Assembly (NCBI RefSeq): GCF_900444995.1
Contig: NZ_UAPQ01000001.1
Coordinates: forward strand, 372,001 to 436,000
DNA: 64,000 nucleotides
Origin: Actinomyces bovis
GTDB taxonomy: Bacteria; Actinomycetota; Actinomycetes; Actinomycetales; Actinomycetaceae
Direction of reading: 5' to 3'
Position 1 is the stretch's first letter; each line of letters starts with the position of its first letter. Under the pieces are notes generated by a model. It was not told where the DNA came from. It worked only from the letters and a program-made list of their open reading frames with translations, and did no database searches. Below, piece after piece: positions 29,408-36,644 of the stretch. Position numbers and translations under genes: made by a program.

Positions 29408-30031
29408 TCAGTTCTCTCCGTTCTGCTGGATCTCACGGGCGGAGGACACGATGTGGTCCACGAAGCCGTACTCGAGAGCTTCGCTGGCGCTGAACCAGTG
29501 GTCGCGGTCCGAGTCGTGAATGATCTCCTCGACGCTGTGTCCGGTCTTGTCCGCGGTGATCTCCGCCAGCTCCTGCTTCATTTTGATGATCAGGTCGGCG
29601 TTAATGCGGATGTCGGTAGCTGAACCGCCAGCGCCGCCGGAGGGCTGGTGCATGAGCACGCGGGCGTGGGGGGTGATGTAGCGCTTGCCTTTAGCGCCGG
29701 CGCTCAGCAGGAACTGGCCCATGGAGGCGGCCATACCAGTGGCCACGGTGACGACGTCGGGCTGGACGTACTCCATGGTGTCGTAGATGGCCATGCCTGC
29801 GGTCACCGAGCCGCCGGGGCTGTTGATGTACAGGTAAATATCCCGCTCAGGGTCCTCGGCGGCGAGCAACAGCATCTGGGCGCAGATGGCGTTGGCGTTG
29901 TCGTCCCGCACCTCAGAGCCGAGCCAGATGATCCGCTCCTTGAGGAGGCGGTTGTAAATGGAGTCGGTCAGGCCCAGGCCAGCACCGGGGGTCTCGGCCA
30001 CAGGCGTGGTCCGCGCAGTCAACTCGCTCAC
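29408..30031 (-). CDS. clpP1: ATP-dependent Clp protease proteolytic subunit, ClpP1
   Basis: This is the first ClpP subunit. The catalytic Ser is in GMAASMGQF (about 103), the His in LMHQPSGG (about 128) and the Asp in the HDSDRDHWF segment. [19 protein letters not shown] is the conserved substrate-binding strand. I use the GTG at 30031, which has AGAGAGGA nine nt upstream; an in-frame ATG at 30061 would overlap that ribosome site. It is the first gene of clpP1-clpP2-clpX-chorismate mutase and sits behind a predicted ClgR-type promoter. Confidence 0.95.
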   Translation of the reverse strand: MSELTARTTPVAETPGAGLGLTDSIYNRLLKERIIWLGSEVRDDNANAICAQMLLLAAEDPERDIYLYINSPGGSVTAGMAIYDTMEYVQPDVVTVATGMAASMGQFLLSAGAKGKRYITPHARVLMHQPSGGAGGSATDIRINADLIIKMKQELAEITADKTGHSVEEIIHDSDRDHWFSASEALEYGFVDHIVSSAREIQQNGEN

Positions 30032-30081
30032 GTCAGTCCTCTCTTCTTTGTTGCATGCCAACGCTAACCCGGCCAGGAGGG

Positions 30082-30121
30082 CCTATATGCCCGTCAGGGC
30101 GGCTTTTCGCTTACGGCCCAG
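30082..30121 (-). promoter_or_regulatory. Predicted ClgR-type site and promoter of clpP1
   Basis: TTTTCGCTTACGGCCCAG at 30104-30121 fits the published corynebacterial ClgR pattern (WCGCYNANRGCGWW core) with two mismatches. On the minus strand it overlaps a weak -35 (GCGAAA) that sits 17 bp before TATAGG (30087-30082). ClgR is a known activator of clpP genes in several actinobacteria. No regulator gene is in this window. Confidence 0.45.
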
Positions 30122-30165
30122 GGAGTGGTGGCTTTGGCGGGCCCCTAGCGGCCCGGAGTAGGTGA

Positions 30166-30202
30166 CGCGGCGGGCTGCCCCGTGTTGGGATAGCCCGCCG
30201 CG
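30166..30202 (-). terminator. Hairpin downstream of tig
   Basis: CGCGGCGGGCT and AGCCCGCCGCG form a perfect 11-bp stem with a 15-nt loop, 42 nt past the tig stop. There is no U-tract. Confidence 0.5.
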
Positions 30203-30244
30203 TAGGGCTCAAGCGTCTAAGGCCTGAGGTGCAAAACTTTCAGT

Positions 30245-31624
30245 TCACTCGGCGCTGGAAGCGGAGGCGGAACTGGCGCTGGAGGCGGAGCTAGCGGAGC
30301 CCGCAGCCTTCTCAACCTGGGAGACCAGGGCGGCGGCGTCAGCCTCGTCGGAGCCGATGAACTCGGTCAGGTCAATAGCCTCGCCCTTGGAGTCCTTGAC
30401 GGTCACGTGGCGCAGCGCCATGGCCAGGGACTTGTTGCGGGCAATCTCGGAGACGAAGGCCGGGATCTGCCCTGCCTGCTGGGCACCCTGCATGAACTGG
30501 CTGGGCTCCATGCCGTACTGCTGGGCGGTCTGAATCAGGAACTCAATGAGCTCTTCCTGGCCCACACCGACCTCCAGGGACTCGGCCAGGACGTCGAGGA
30601 TGACCTGGTCGCGCAGGTTCTTGGCGACCTCCTCGCGGATCTCCTTGCCGTGCTCCTCGTCGTCGGCCTTACCCTCGGCGGCCAGGTGCTGCTTGACCTC
30701 GTGGTCGACGGCGGCCTCGGGCACCTCGCATTTGACGTCCTTGCGGAGCTGGTCCAGGAGGGCGTCGCGGGCGGCGACGGCCTGCTCACCGGTCTTGCGC
30801 TCGGTAACCTGCCGTTTGAGGTCCTCGCGCAGCTCGTCGATGGTGTCGAACTCGGAGGCCATCTGCGCGAACTCGTCGTCGGCGGCGGGCAGCTCGCGCT
30901 CCTTGACGGCGGTGGCAGTGACGGTGACCTCTGCCTCTTCACCCTCATGCTCGCCCCCGGCCAGGGTGGTGGTGAAGGTGGCGGACTCTTCGGACTTCAG
31001 GCCACGCAGAGCGGTGTCTAGGCCCTTGAGCATATTGCCCTTGCCGATCTCGTAGGAGATGCCGGAGACGGAGTCAACCTCTTCGCCGTCGATTACGGCC
31101 TTGAGGTCAATGGTGACGAAGTCGCCGGTCTTGGCCTTGCGGGAGATGGTCTTGAGGGAGCCGAAGCGGGCGCGCAGATTGTCCAGCTCGGTGTCCACGT
31201 CGGCGTCGGTGACCTCGACGGCGTCAACCGTGAGCTCAAGTCCGTCGAAGGAGGGCAGTTCGATCTCGGGGCGGACGACGACCTCTACGGTGAAGCCCAG
31301 CTGGCCACCGTTGGGGCCAGTGACGGCGGGAAGCTCGGTGACCTCGATCTCCGGCTGGAGCATGGGGATGCGACCGGTCTCCACCATGGCGTCACGGTAG
31401 AAGTCGGGCATCTTGTGGTTAATGGCTTCCTGAATGACGGCGGCGCGGCCAACGCGCTGGTCCACGACGCGGGCGGGCACCTTGCCGCGACGGAAGCCAG
31501 GAACCTGGATCTGGGAGCCGATCTCCTTGTAGGCGGCGTCGAGGCTGGGCTTGAGCTCCTCGTAGGGGACCTCCACGGTCAGCTTGAGGCGCGTGGGGTC
31601 AAGGTTCTCGACAGTGCTCTTCAC
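30245..31624 (-). CDS. tig: Trigger factor
   Basis: Trigger factor is the ribosome-bound chaperone and prolyl isomerase. The N-terminal domain shows the ribosome-docking signature VPGFRRGKVPARVV, followed by an FKBP-like isomerase domain at about residues 160-250 (GDFVTIDL) and a helical C-terminal domain. The last 15 residues are an Ala/Ser run. It has 459 residues. The start is a GTG with CGGAGTAG upstream. It lies immediately upstream of the clpP operon, as in many bacteria, but a hairpin separates them. Confidence 0.96.
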   Translation of the reverse strand: MKSTVENLDPTRLKLTVEVPYEELKPSLDAAYKEIGSQIQVPGFRRGKVPARVVDQRVGRAAVIQEAINHKMPDFYRDAMVETGRIPMLQPEIEVTELPAVTGPNGGQLGFTVEVVVRPEIELPSFDGLELTVDAVEVTDADVDTELDNLRARFGSLKTISRKAKTGDFVTIDLKAVIDGEEVDSVSGISYEIGKGNMLKGLDTALRGLKSEESATFTTTLAGGEHEGEEAEVTVTATAVKERELPAADDEFAQMASEFDTIDELREDLKRQVTERKTGEQAVAARDALLDQLRKDVKCEVPEAAVDHEVKQHLAAEGKADDEEHGKEIREEVAKNLRDQVILDVLAESLEVGVGQEELIEFLIQTAQQYGMEPSQFMQGAQQAGQIPAFVSEIARNKSLAMALRHVTVKDSKGEAIDLTEFIGSDEADAAALVSQVEKAAGSASSASSASSASASSAE

Positions 31625-31710
31625 GGGGGTCTACTCCGAATGCTTTGATGCTTGTGTTGTGCACGAGAAGGGCTGGTCTTCTCGCGGACGCCCCTGGGCG
31701 GCGTCAATCC

Positions 31711-31729
31711 GTGCCATCTTAGGGCACCA
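31711..31729 (-). promoter_or_regulatory. Probable tig promoter with flanking inverted repeat
   Basis: The minus strand has TAAGAT at 31721-31716, a good -10. It is flanked by GTGCC and GGCAC arms, so a repressor could sit on it. The -35 (TTCCGA, 18 bp away) is poor. Confidence 0.35.
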
Positions 31730-31868
31730 GTGGGGTGAGTCGGAAAATGAGCCCGGGCACAACAGCGGGGTGGGCCTGTGAGCTTGGTTTTGCTTGGCGG
31801 GCGGCAAGCGGCGGTGGCGTGACAACTGTTGGCGTGGGTCGGCTCTGCTGGCACCGGGCGGTATGCGC

Positions 31869-32159
31869 TCAGTAAACCGGGACGCTGCGGCCGCCTACCA
31901 CCTTGGCCAGCACCGCTCGCGGCACAGCAGCCTGCTCACGGACCTGGGTGACGATGCGCTCGTGGACGGGGTGGGCGTCGGCGTCGTCGCTAGCAGTGAA
32001 ACGTACGGTGACGCGAGGTTCACCGCGCATGACGTCAACCTGGAAGGCTTCCAAAGTGGTGCTTTGGGCGACGGCGGCGCGGGCGGCTGCCTCAATCGCT
32101 TCAGGCCGAGCGCCCGGCCGCATAGAACCAATCACCAGGATGCTGCGATAAGAAGGCAT
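31869..32159 (-). CDS. Conserved hypothetical protein, 96 residues
   Basis: I do not recognise a named family. The protein begins MPSYRSILVIGSMRPGARPE and is a small mixed alpha/beta protein: helix with EAIEAAARAAVAQ, strand TTLEAFQVDVMRG, strand PRVTVRFTAS, helix HPVHERIVTQVREQ, then AVLAKVVGGRSVPVY. There is no signal peptide or membrane segment. The frame is open far upstream, but that part would run through the tRNA-Pro gene, so I start at the ATG at 32159. It sits between tig and tRNA-Pro. Confidence 0.65.
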   Translation of the reverse strand: MPSYRSILVIGSMRPGARPEAIEAAARAAVAQSTTLEAFQVDVMRGEPRVTVRFTASDDADAHPVHERIVTQVREQAAVPRAVLAKVVGGRSVPVY

Positions 32160-32307
32160 AACCCCAGCGTATGACCGGACCAGCAATCTTGCGGCCAGAA
32201 GCATTATTCCTACGAAGGGACGTGGTTCACGGTTTCTGCAGCCGACTCCGCAGCAGTTGCGCTGAACATCGAGTTCGCCTAGGCGGGCGACCGGTGCTGC
32301 TGCCCTA

Positions 32308-32384
32308 TGGTCGGGGTAGCGGGATTTGAACCCACGATCTCCTGCTCCCAAAGCAGGCGCGCTACCAAGCTGCGCTATACCCCG
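32308..32384 (-). tRNA. tRNA-Pro (anticodon TGG)
   Basis: This is a 77-nt cloverleaf on the minus strand. The acceptor stem is CGGGGTA/TACCCCG, the anticodon stem-loop is CTGCTTTGGGAGCAG with anticodon TGG, the T-arm loop is GGTTCAAATCC, and a CCA end is encoded. Confidence 0.96.
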
Positions 32385-32769
32385 TTGCGGCTTGCGCCGC
32401 ATCTGCCACCAGTTCCGGATCAACCGGCGCCGGTAGCACCGCAAAGGTAGCACGCCAGAGGTCCGTGCCAAGGCCGCACCGGTGATCCCTAGATCACGCT
32501 GCCGCCCACAGGCCCCGACGGTCGTCCTCACCGACGCGCCAGCGTATGCGAGCCCGCCCTCTGCCCACGCGCGGCGCATCCCGCACGAGCGGATTCACCG
32601 TCCCGCACCAGGGCGGAGGAGCAACGTCCTCGTGCGCCGGATGTGGATACGGAAGCAGCGCCCCGCCACTGCGGGCACCTTGAGGGACGGCGGTGCAGCT
32701 TCCGCAGTACCACGGTATCCTGCCGCTGGTCATGGTGCAGTGACCACCCCCTGAGGAAGGAAGACAGCC
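32385..32769. other. Intergenic stretch between tRNA-Pro and the CW_7 gene
   Basis: I see no gene here. A palindrome GTGATC-CCTA-GATCAC occupies 32482-32497. TATCCT near 32716 could be a -10 for the CW_7 gene, but no -35 supports it. Confidence 0.3.
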
Positions 32770-33105
32770 ATGGTCTCCGAAGACCCTATTGCCGACACCG
32801 TCGCCGCCGCGGCCAGCAATGTGCCTGCCGCTGCGGAGGCCACCGCCCCTCAGGCTCCCGCGGTCATCCCGATGGAAGCCCTGATCCCTCAGCCCGCCGC
32901 CGCAGTTGAGGAGACCGTCCCGTCCGCTCCCGCCACCGATGGCGCTCCGGTCGTTGAGGAGGCCGCGCCCGCCGAAACACCTGATATCGAGGCTCTGGCG
33001 CACGCCGTCATCCGTGGCGATTACGGCAATGGCGAGGACCGCAGGGCGGCTCTGGGCGACCTGTACGACCAGGTCCAGGCCCGCGTGGACGAGATCCTCA
33101 GCTGA
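32770..33105 (+). CDS. Small protein with a lone C-terminal CW_7 (CPL-7) domain
   Basis: The first ~70 residues are an acidic Ala/Pro/Val/Glu-rich linker with no signal peptide. The last ~40 residues (ALAHAVIRGDYGNGEDR followed by VQARVDEIL) match the CW_7 repeat, a domain that binds cell-wall muropeptides in phage lysins such as Cpl-7. A catalytic domain is absent. The ATG has AAGGAAGAC upstream, a strong ribosome site. It ends 34 nt before a large hairpin. A cytoplasmic or non-classically located protein with a wall-binding fold is unusual; its role is unknown. Confidence 0.75.
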   Translation: MVSEDPIADTVAAAASNVPAAAEATAPQAPAVIPMEALIPQPAAAVEETVPSAPATDGAPVVEEAAPAETPDIEALAHAVIRGDYGNGEDRRAALGDLYDQVQARVDEILS

Positions 33106-33139
33106 TCGGTGCTTTCTCGGCCTGCCGGGCCGAGCGCGA

Positions 33140-33180
33140 CAGTGCCCTGGGATACCAGCCAATGGCTGCCCAGGGCACTG
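33140..33180. terminator. Hairpin terminator between CW_7 gene and tRNA-Gly
   Basis: CAGTGCCCTGGG and CCCAGGGCACTG form a perfect 12-bp stem, and CAGCC-aat-GGCTG folds inside the loop. It can serve both the plus-strand CW_7 gene and the minus-strand tRNA-Gly. Confidence 0.65.
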
Positions 33181-33305
33181 CACTGTTGGGCCAACTCGAC
33201 TGCCACCAGTCGCGGTTAGAGACCACGCTGGGCCGCACGAACACGCCTCTCACGCCAGAGAGCCGCTGCCGACCCCGGAAACGACGCCACTCCAACGAAA
33301 AATCT

Positions 33306-33379
33306 TGGAGCGGGTGACGGGAATCGAACCCGCGCAATCTGCTTGGAAGGCAGAGGCTCTACCATTGAGCTACACCCGC
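33306..33379 (-). tRNA. tRNA-Gly (anticodon TCC)
   Basis: This is a 74-nt cloverleaf. The acceptor stem is GCGGGTG/CACCCGC, the anticodon stem-loop is CTGCCTTCCAAGCAG with anticodon TCC, the T-arm is GGGTTCGATTCCC, and a CCA end is encoded. It follows rpmF on the same strand by 40 nt. Confidence 0.96.
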
Positions 33380-33419
33380 ATTGGCGCTGAGACTAAGCCC
33401 GCGCCGCTTGTGTTCGCAA

Positions 33420-33584
33420 TCAGTCAGCGAGCAAGCCCATCTTGTAGGCCTTGGCCAGACGACGAGGGATGGTGACCTCGCGACCGGCAACGCGGATGGT
33501 GTTGAGCTCGGTGAGCTCAGCCTTCCACTGCGAACGACGCTTACGGGTGTTGCTGCGGGACATCTTCCGCTTCGGCACTGCCAT
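33420..33584 (-). CDS. rpmF: 50S ribosomal protein bL32
   Basis: This 54-residue large-subunit protein reads [18 protein letters not shown] at its start and ends [11 protein letters not shown]. It has no cysteine, so it is the zinc-independent C-minus form rather than the four-Cys ribbon form; mycobacterial bL32 is of the same kind. The ATG has GAGAGGAGCG upstream. The isolated position next to a tRNA, away from other ribosomal genes, is normal for rpmF in actinobacteria. Confidence 0.95.
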   Translation of the reverse strand: MAVPKRKMSRSNTRKRRSQWKAELTELNTIRVAGREVTIPRRLAKAYKMGLLAD

Positions 33585-33814
33585 GAGCCCGCTCCTCTCA
33601 AAAGTCTATGGATCGCGCGATCCGTGAAACTGGACCGAGGGACACCCTAACGAGTCTTCACCCTCCGGTTCCAGCCAGAGGACGGTGTAGACATGTGAGA
33701 TCAGTCCCGTCGGCAGGCACCAGAGTCTACCTGCACCGCCGCACCGAACCAGCCGACCACACCAACGGCAGCCGCTTTGACCTACGACCGTCCCGCAGAT
33801 GAGAACATGCCCCC

Positions 33815-34486
33815 ATGCCAGAAGCCCTCCTCACGCTAGCCCGCGGCGAGCAGCCCGAGATTGACTTGGAGATAAAACGCTCGCATTTCCTGGGCCGCGC
33901 CGCGCGCACCAGCGCTGAGGCCGAGGCCCGCGCTTTCATCGCCTCCGTGCGCGCCAAGTACCCCGATGCCCGCCACCACTGCTCCGCCTTCGTGGTCAAC
34001 GGCGCGGACGGCGCCCGGCCAATCGAGCGCTCAAGTGACGACGGTGAGCCCTCCGGCACGGCAGGCACCCCCATGCTGGAGGTACTGCGTGGGTCCGGAC
34101 TGAGTGAAGTGACCGTGGTGGTCACCCGCTATTTCGGCGGCACGCTGCTAGGCACTGGCGGTCTAGCGCGGGCATACTCCCAGGCCACTGCCCAGGCGCT
34201 GTCTGCCGCCAGCCGCGTGCAGTTGGAGACCCGGCATTTGTGGGAGGTGGTTGTTCCCGTGGCGCAAGCAGGAAGGCTTGAGGCTGATCTCCGCGCCCAT
34301 TCAGCAATGCCGCAACTGGCGGGTTTGACTGTGGAGGAAACCTTATGGGGACCCACCGAAGCCCTTGTCACTGTGACCACGGCAGAACCCGAGCCAGCCG
34401 AGCTGCATGCACTCCTGGCAGAACTAAGCCAAGGGCAGCTCAGTGCCCGAGCGACTGGCAGCCGGGTGGTGGAAGCGCCCGTCTGA
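33815..34486 (+). CDS. YigZ/IMPACT (UPF0029) family protein
   Basis: The N-terminal domain carries the UPF0029 signature: IERSSDDGEPSGTAGTPML, then VVVTRYFGGTLLGTGGL and RAYSQA. A smaller C-terminal domain of unknown function follows (223 residues in all). IMPACT relatives in eukaryotes regulate Gcn2; the bacterial function is not established. The start is the ATG at 33815; no clear ribosome site is seen. It is divergent from rpmF. Confidence 0.9.
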   Translation: MPEALLTLARGEQPEIDLEIKRSHFLGRAARTSAEAEARAFIASVRAKYPDARHHCSAFVVNGADGARPIERSSDDGEPSGTAGTPMLEVLRGSGLSEVTVVVTRYFGGTLLGTGGLARAYSQATAQALSAASRVQLETRHLWEVVVPVAQAGRLEADLRAHSAMPQLAGLTVEETLWGPTEALVTVTTAEPEPAELHALLAELSQGQLSARATGSRVVEAPV

Positions 34487-34526
34487 GCCCGCCCAGACTC
34501 AGTCACCACACAAAAGTGTCCCAAAC

Positions 34527-34628
34527 TGCAGCACTTTGCATCCCTGCGCTCAGCAAACTCGCAGGCCATTGACGCAGTTCCAAGGATTTCTCGCAGGGCT
34601 CTGCAGGAGCAGCATCCAAAGTGCTGCA
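34527..34628. repeat. Perfect 12-bp inverted repeat in the region between yigZ-type gene and the cys promoter
   Basis: TGCAGCACTTTG at 34527-34538 and CAAAGTGCTGCA at 34617-34628 are exact reverse complements separated by 78 nt. They flank a gene-free stretch and lie just upstream of the cysK promoter. This may be a distant terminator arm or an operator pair. Confidence 0.5.
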
Positions 34629-34672
34629 TTTCGTGCCACTCCACTCCCACAGCGAACGCAACTAAGCCTGGC

Positions 34673-34701
34673 TTGACTGCACCACCGCCCGCTGGTTTAA
34701 C
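34673..34701 (+). promoter_or_regulatory. Promoter of the cys leader-cysK-cysE operon
   Basis: TTGACT (34673-34678) and TTTAAC (34696-34701) are exactly 17 bp apart, placing the transcription start near 34708, about 57 nt before the leader ORF. Confidence 0.6.
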
Positions 34702-34764
34702 GTTCAGCCAAGCGGGGCGACACAAGACGCGAAGCCCCCCCGCAAAGCACGAGAGGAGGACCCC

Positions 34765-34815
34765 ATGACCACCAAGGCCATGCGTGAGATGTCCTGCTCG
34801 TGCTGTACGTGTTGA
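34765..34815 (+). CDS. Cysteine-rich leader peptide upstream of cysK
   Basis: The ORF encodes MTTKAMREMSCSCCTC followed by TGA. Four of its last six codons are Cys (three TGC/TGT clusters in a row), and it has a strong ribosome site (GAGAGGAGGACCCC) and a consensus-like promoter 64 nt upstream. It stands 178 nt before cysK, followed by GC-rich hairpins. This is the design of an attenuation leader: ribosomes stalled at Cys codons when Cys-tRNA is scarce would change downstream RNA folding. Cys-rich upstream ORFs acting as cysteine-responsive attenuators have been described in mycobacteria. The function here is inferred; the ORF and its context are seen directly. Confidence 0.75.
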   Translation: MTTKAMREMSCSCCTC

Positions 34816-34948
34816 CGGGGCGCCAGGCCTCGAATCCGTGCGCTCTCACGCGCATGCCCGGCGCTCGGGCTAGCACGCAGCCCTAACCCACGTGCGCACC
34901 CCTCACCGCCGCCAGTTCTCGGCACCCATTTGTCGGTGTCTCAGAACT
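34816..34948 (+). promoter_or_regulatory. Putative attenuator hairpins between leader peptide and cysK
   Basis: After the leader stop come GCCCG-gcgct-CGGGC (34856-34870) and a longer stem-loop in which AGTTCTCGGCACC (34914-34926) pairs with GGTGTCTCAGAACT (34935-34948). GCGCTC occurs twice nearby and GGGCGCC lies right after the leader stop, giving room for alternative pairings. There is no U-tract, so control could be on translation or Rho rather than intrinsic termination. Confidence 0.45.
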
Positions 34949-34993
34949 CAGGCGCTCCAGACCAGCCACTCCAACGAAAACCCAGGAGACACC

Positions 34994-35923
34994 ATGACCG
35001 TTGCCAACAACATCACCGAACTCGTCGGCTCCACCCCAATTGTCCGCATCAACCGCGTTACCGACGGCGCCCCCGCCACCGTCCTAGCCAAAGTAGAGGC
35101 CTTCGAACCTGCGGGAAGCGTCAAGGACCGCATCGCCCTGTCCATCATCCGCGCCGCCGAGACTTCCGGCACCCTCCAGCCCGGCGGCACCATCATTGAG
35201 GCCACCAGCGGCAACACCGGCGTTGGCCTGGCCATGATTGGTGCGGCCCTGGGCTACCGCGTCATCATCACCATGCCGGAGACCATGTCCAAGGAGCGCC
35301 GCGCCATCATGCGGGCCTTCGGCGCCGAGCTAGTGCTCACCACCGAGGGGGGTGTGGCCGGGGCCGTAAAGAAGGCGGAGGAAATCCACGCGGTCACCCC
35401 CAACTCGGTGCTTGCCTCTCAGTTCGCCAACCCCGCCAACCCCGCCGCCCACCGCGCCACCACCGCTTTGGAGATCCTGGAGGCCACCGGGGGCAAGCTG
35501 GACGTCTTCGTGTCCGGCATTGGCACCGGCGGCACACTTACCGGCGTGGGCCAGGTGCTGCGGGAGAAGGTGCCTGGCATCAAGATCTTTGGCATTGAAC
35601 CCGCTGAGTCCCCGCTGCTGTCCACGGGCCAGGCCGCTCCGCACAAGATCCAGGGCTTGGGCCCCAATGTGGTCCCGGAGGTGCTGGACCAGCAGATCTG
35701 GGATGAACTGCTGCATATCGAGGGTGACCTCGCCATCGAATACGCCCGCCGCGCCGCGAAGGAGGAAGGCCTGTTGGTTGGCATCTCCTCTGGCGCGGCC
35801 CTGGCTGGAGCTTCCCAGCTGGCTAAGCGCCCCGAGTTCGCGGGCAAGACCATTGTGACGCTGCTGCCTGACACGGGCGAGCGGTACTTGTCCACGGCGC
35901 TCTTCGCCGAGTACCTGAACTGA
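34994..35923 (+). CDS. cysK: Cysteine synthase (O-acetylserine sulfhydrylase)
   Basis: CysK makes cysteine from O-acetylserine and sulfide with pyridoxal phosphate. The 309-residue protein has the PLP lysine in GSVKDRIALS (Lys44), TSGNTGVGLAM, and the phosphate-cup loop GIGTGGTLTG; PDTGERYLST is near the C-terminus. The ATG at 34994 has CCAGGAGAC upstream. The frame is open for another 34 codons upstream, but they fall in the leader region. It precedes cysE, the supplier of its substrate, and is probably under cysteine attenuation. Confidence 0.96.
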   Translation: MTVANNITELVGSTPIVRINRVTDGAPATVLAKVEAFEPAGSVKDRIALSIIRAAETSGTLQPGGTIIEATSGNTGVGLAMIGAALGYRVIITMPETMSKERRAIMRAFGAELVLTTEGGVAGAVKKAEEIHAVTPNSVLASQFANPANPAAHRATTALEILEATGGKLDVFVSGIGTGGTLTGVGQVLREKVPGIKIFGIEPAESPLLSTGQAAPHKIQGLGPNVVPEVLDQQIWDELLHIEGDLAIEYARRAAKEEGLLVGISSGAALAGASQLAKRPEFAGKTIVTLLPDTGERYLSTALFAEYLN

Positions 35924-35937
35924 GCTATAGCTCGCAA

Positions 35938-35979
35938 ACCGGCGGTGGCGTTCCCGGGAACAGGATCGTCACCGCCGGT
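35938..35979 (+). terminator. Hairpin between cysK and cysE
   Basis: ACCGGCGGTG and CACCGCCGGT form a 10-bp stem, with GTTCCCGGGAAC nested in the loop. It has no U-tract. It may cause partial termination or stabilise the cysK message. Confidence 0.5.
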
Positions 35980-36057
35980 GTTGCCTCAGCTGGTTGCGCG
36001 GCAGGCACGCCGCACACTGAAACAGCCAGAATACGGCGCCGCCCCGCAGGAGAAGCC

Positions 36058-36633
36058 ATGCACAATTCTGACCACTCCGTCCTCGATCTGATTCGTGAGG
36101 ACCTGGCCACTGCCCGACGCCGTGACCCTGCCGCCCGCTCTAACGCTGAGGTGGCGCTGCTTTATCCCGGCGTGCACGCCCTGTGGGCGCACCGGGCAGC
36201 GCACAAGTTGTGGCACAAGGGGCACCGGTTTGCGGCCCGGGCTCTGTCCCAGGCGGCGCGTAACTTCACCGGTGTGGAGATTCATCCGGCTGCGGTGATT
36301 GGGCGCCGCTGCTTCATTGACCATGGCATGGGCGTGGTGATTGGGGAGACCGCGGAAGTTGGCGACGACGTGCTGCTATTCCACGGCGTAACCCTGGGCG
36401 GCGTATCCATGAGTCCCGGCAAGCGCCACCCCACTATCGGCAACCGCGTGCAGATTGGGGCGGGTGCCAAGGTACTGGGCCCAGTCACTGTTGCCGACGG
36501 CGCCACGGTGGGAGCCAACGCAGTCCTGGTTAAGAACCTGCCGGCGGACCACGTGGGGGTGGGTGTGCCTGCGCGGGCCCGCAACCGCAACACGGACCCT
36601 GAACTCCTGCTAGACCCCACCGCCTACATCTAA
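36058..36633 (+). CDS. cysE: Serine O-acetyltransferase
   Basis: CysE acetylates serine with acetyl-CoA, the first and feedback-regulated step of cysteine synthesis. The 191-residue short form has left-handed beta-helix hexapeptide repeats with IDHGMGVVIGETAEVGDD (catalytic His/Asp region), the loop GKRHPTIGNRVQIGAGA and PVTVADGATVGANAV. It lacks the extra N-terminal domain of the E. coli enzyme. The ATG has AGGAGAAGCC directly upstream. It lies 134 nt after cysK and probably shares its promoter. Confidence 0.96.
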   Translation: MHNSDHSVLDLIREDLATARRRDPAARSNAEVALLYPGVHALWAHRAAHKLWHKGHRFAARALSQAARNFTGVEIHPAAVIGRRCFIDHGMGVVIGETAEVGDDVLLFHGVTLGGVSMSPGKRHPTIGNRVQIGAGAKVLGPVTVADGATVGANAVLVKNLPADHVGVGVPARARNRNTDPELLLDPTAYI

Positions 36634-36644
36634 GCAGACAGGAC

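Noticed and set aside
31869-32579. A 236-residue form of the hypothetical protein
   Set aside because: The upstream part would be translated through the tRNA-Pro gene; only the last 96 residues look like a protein.
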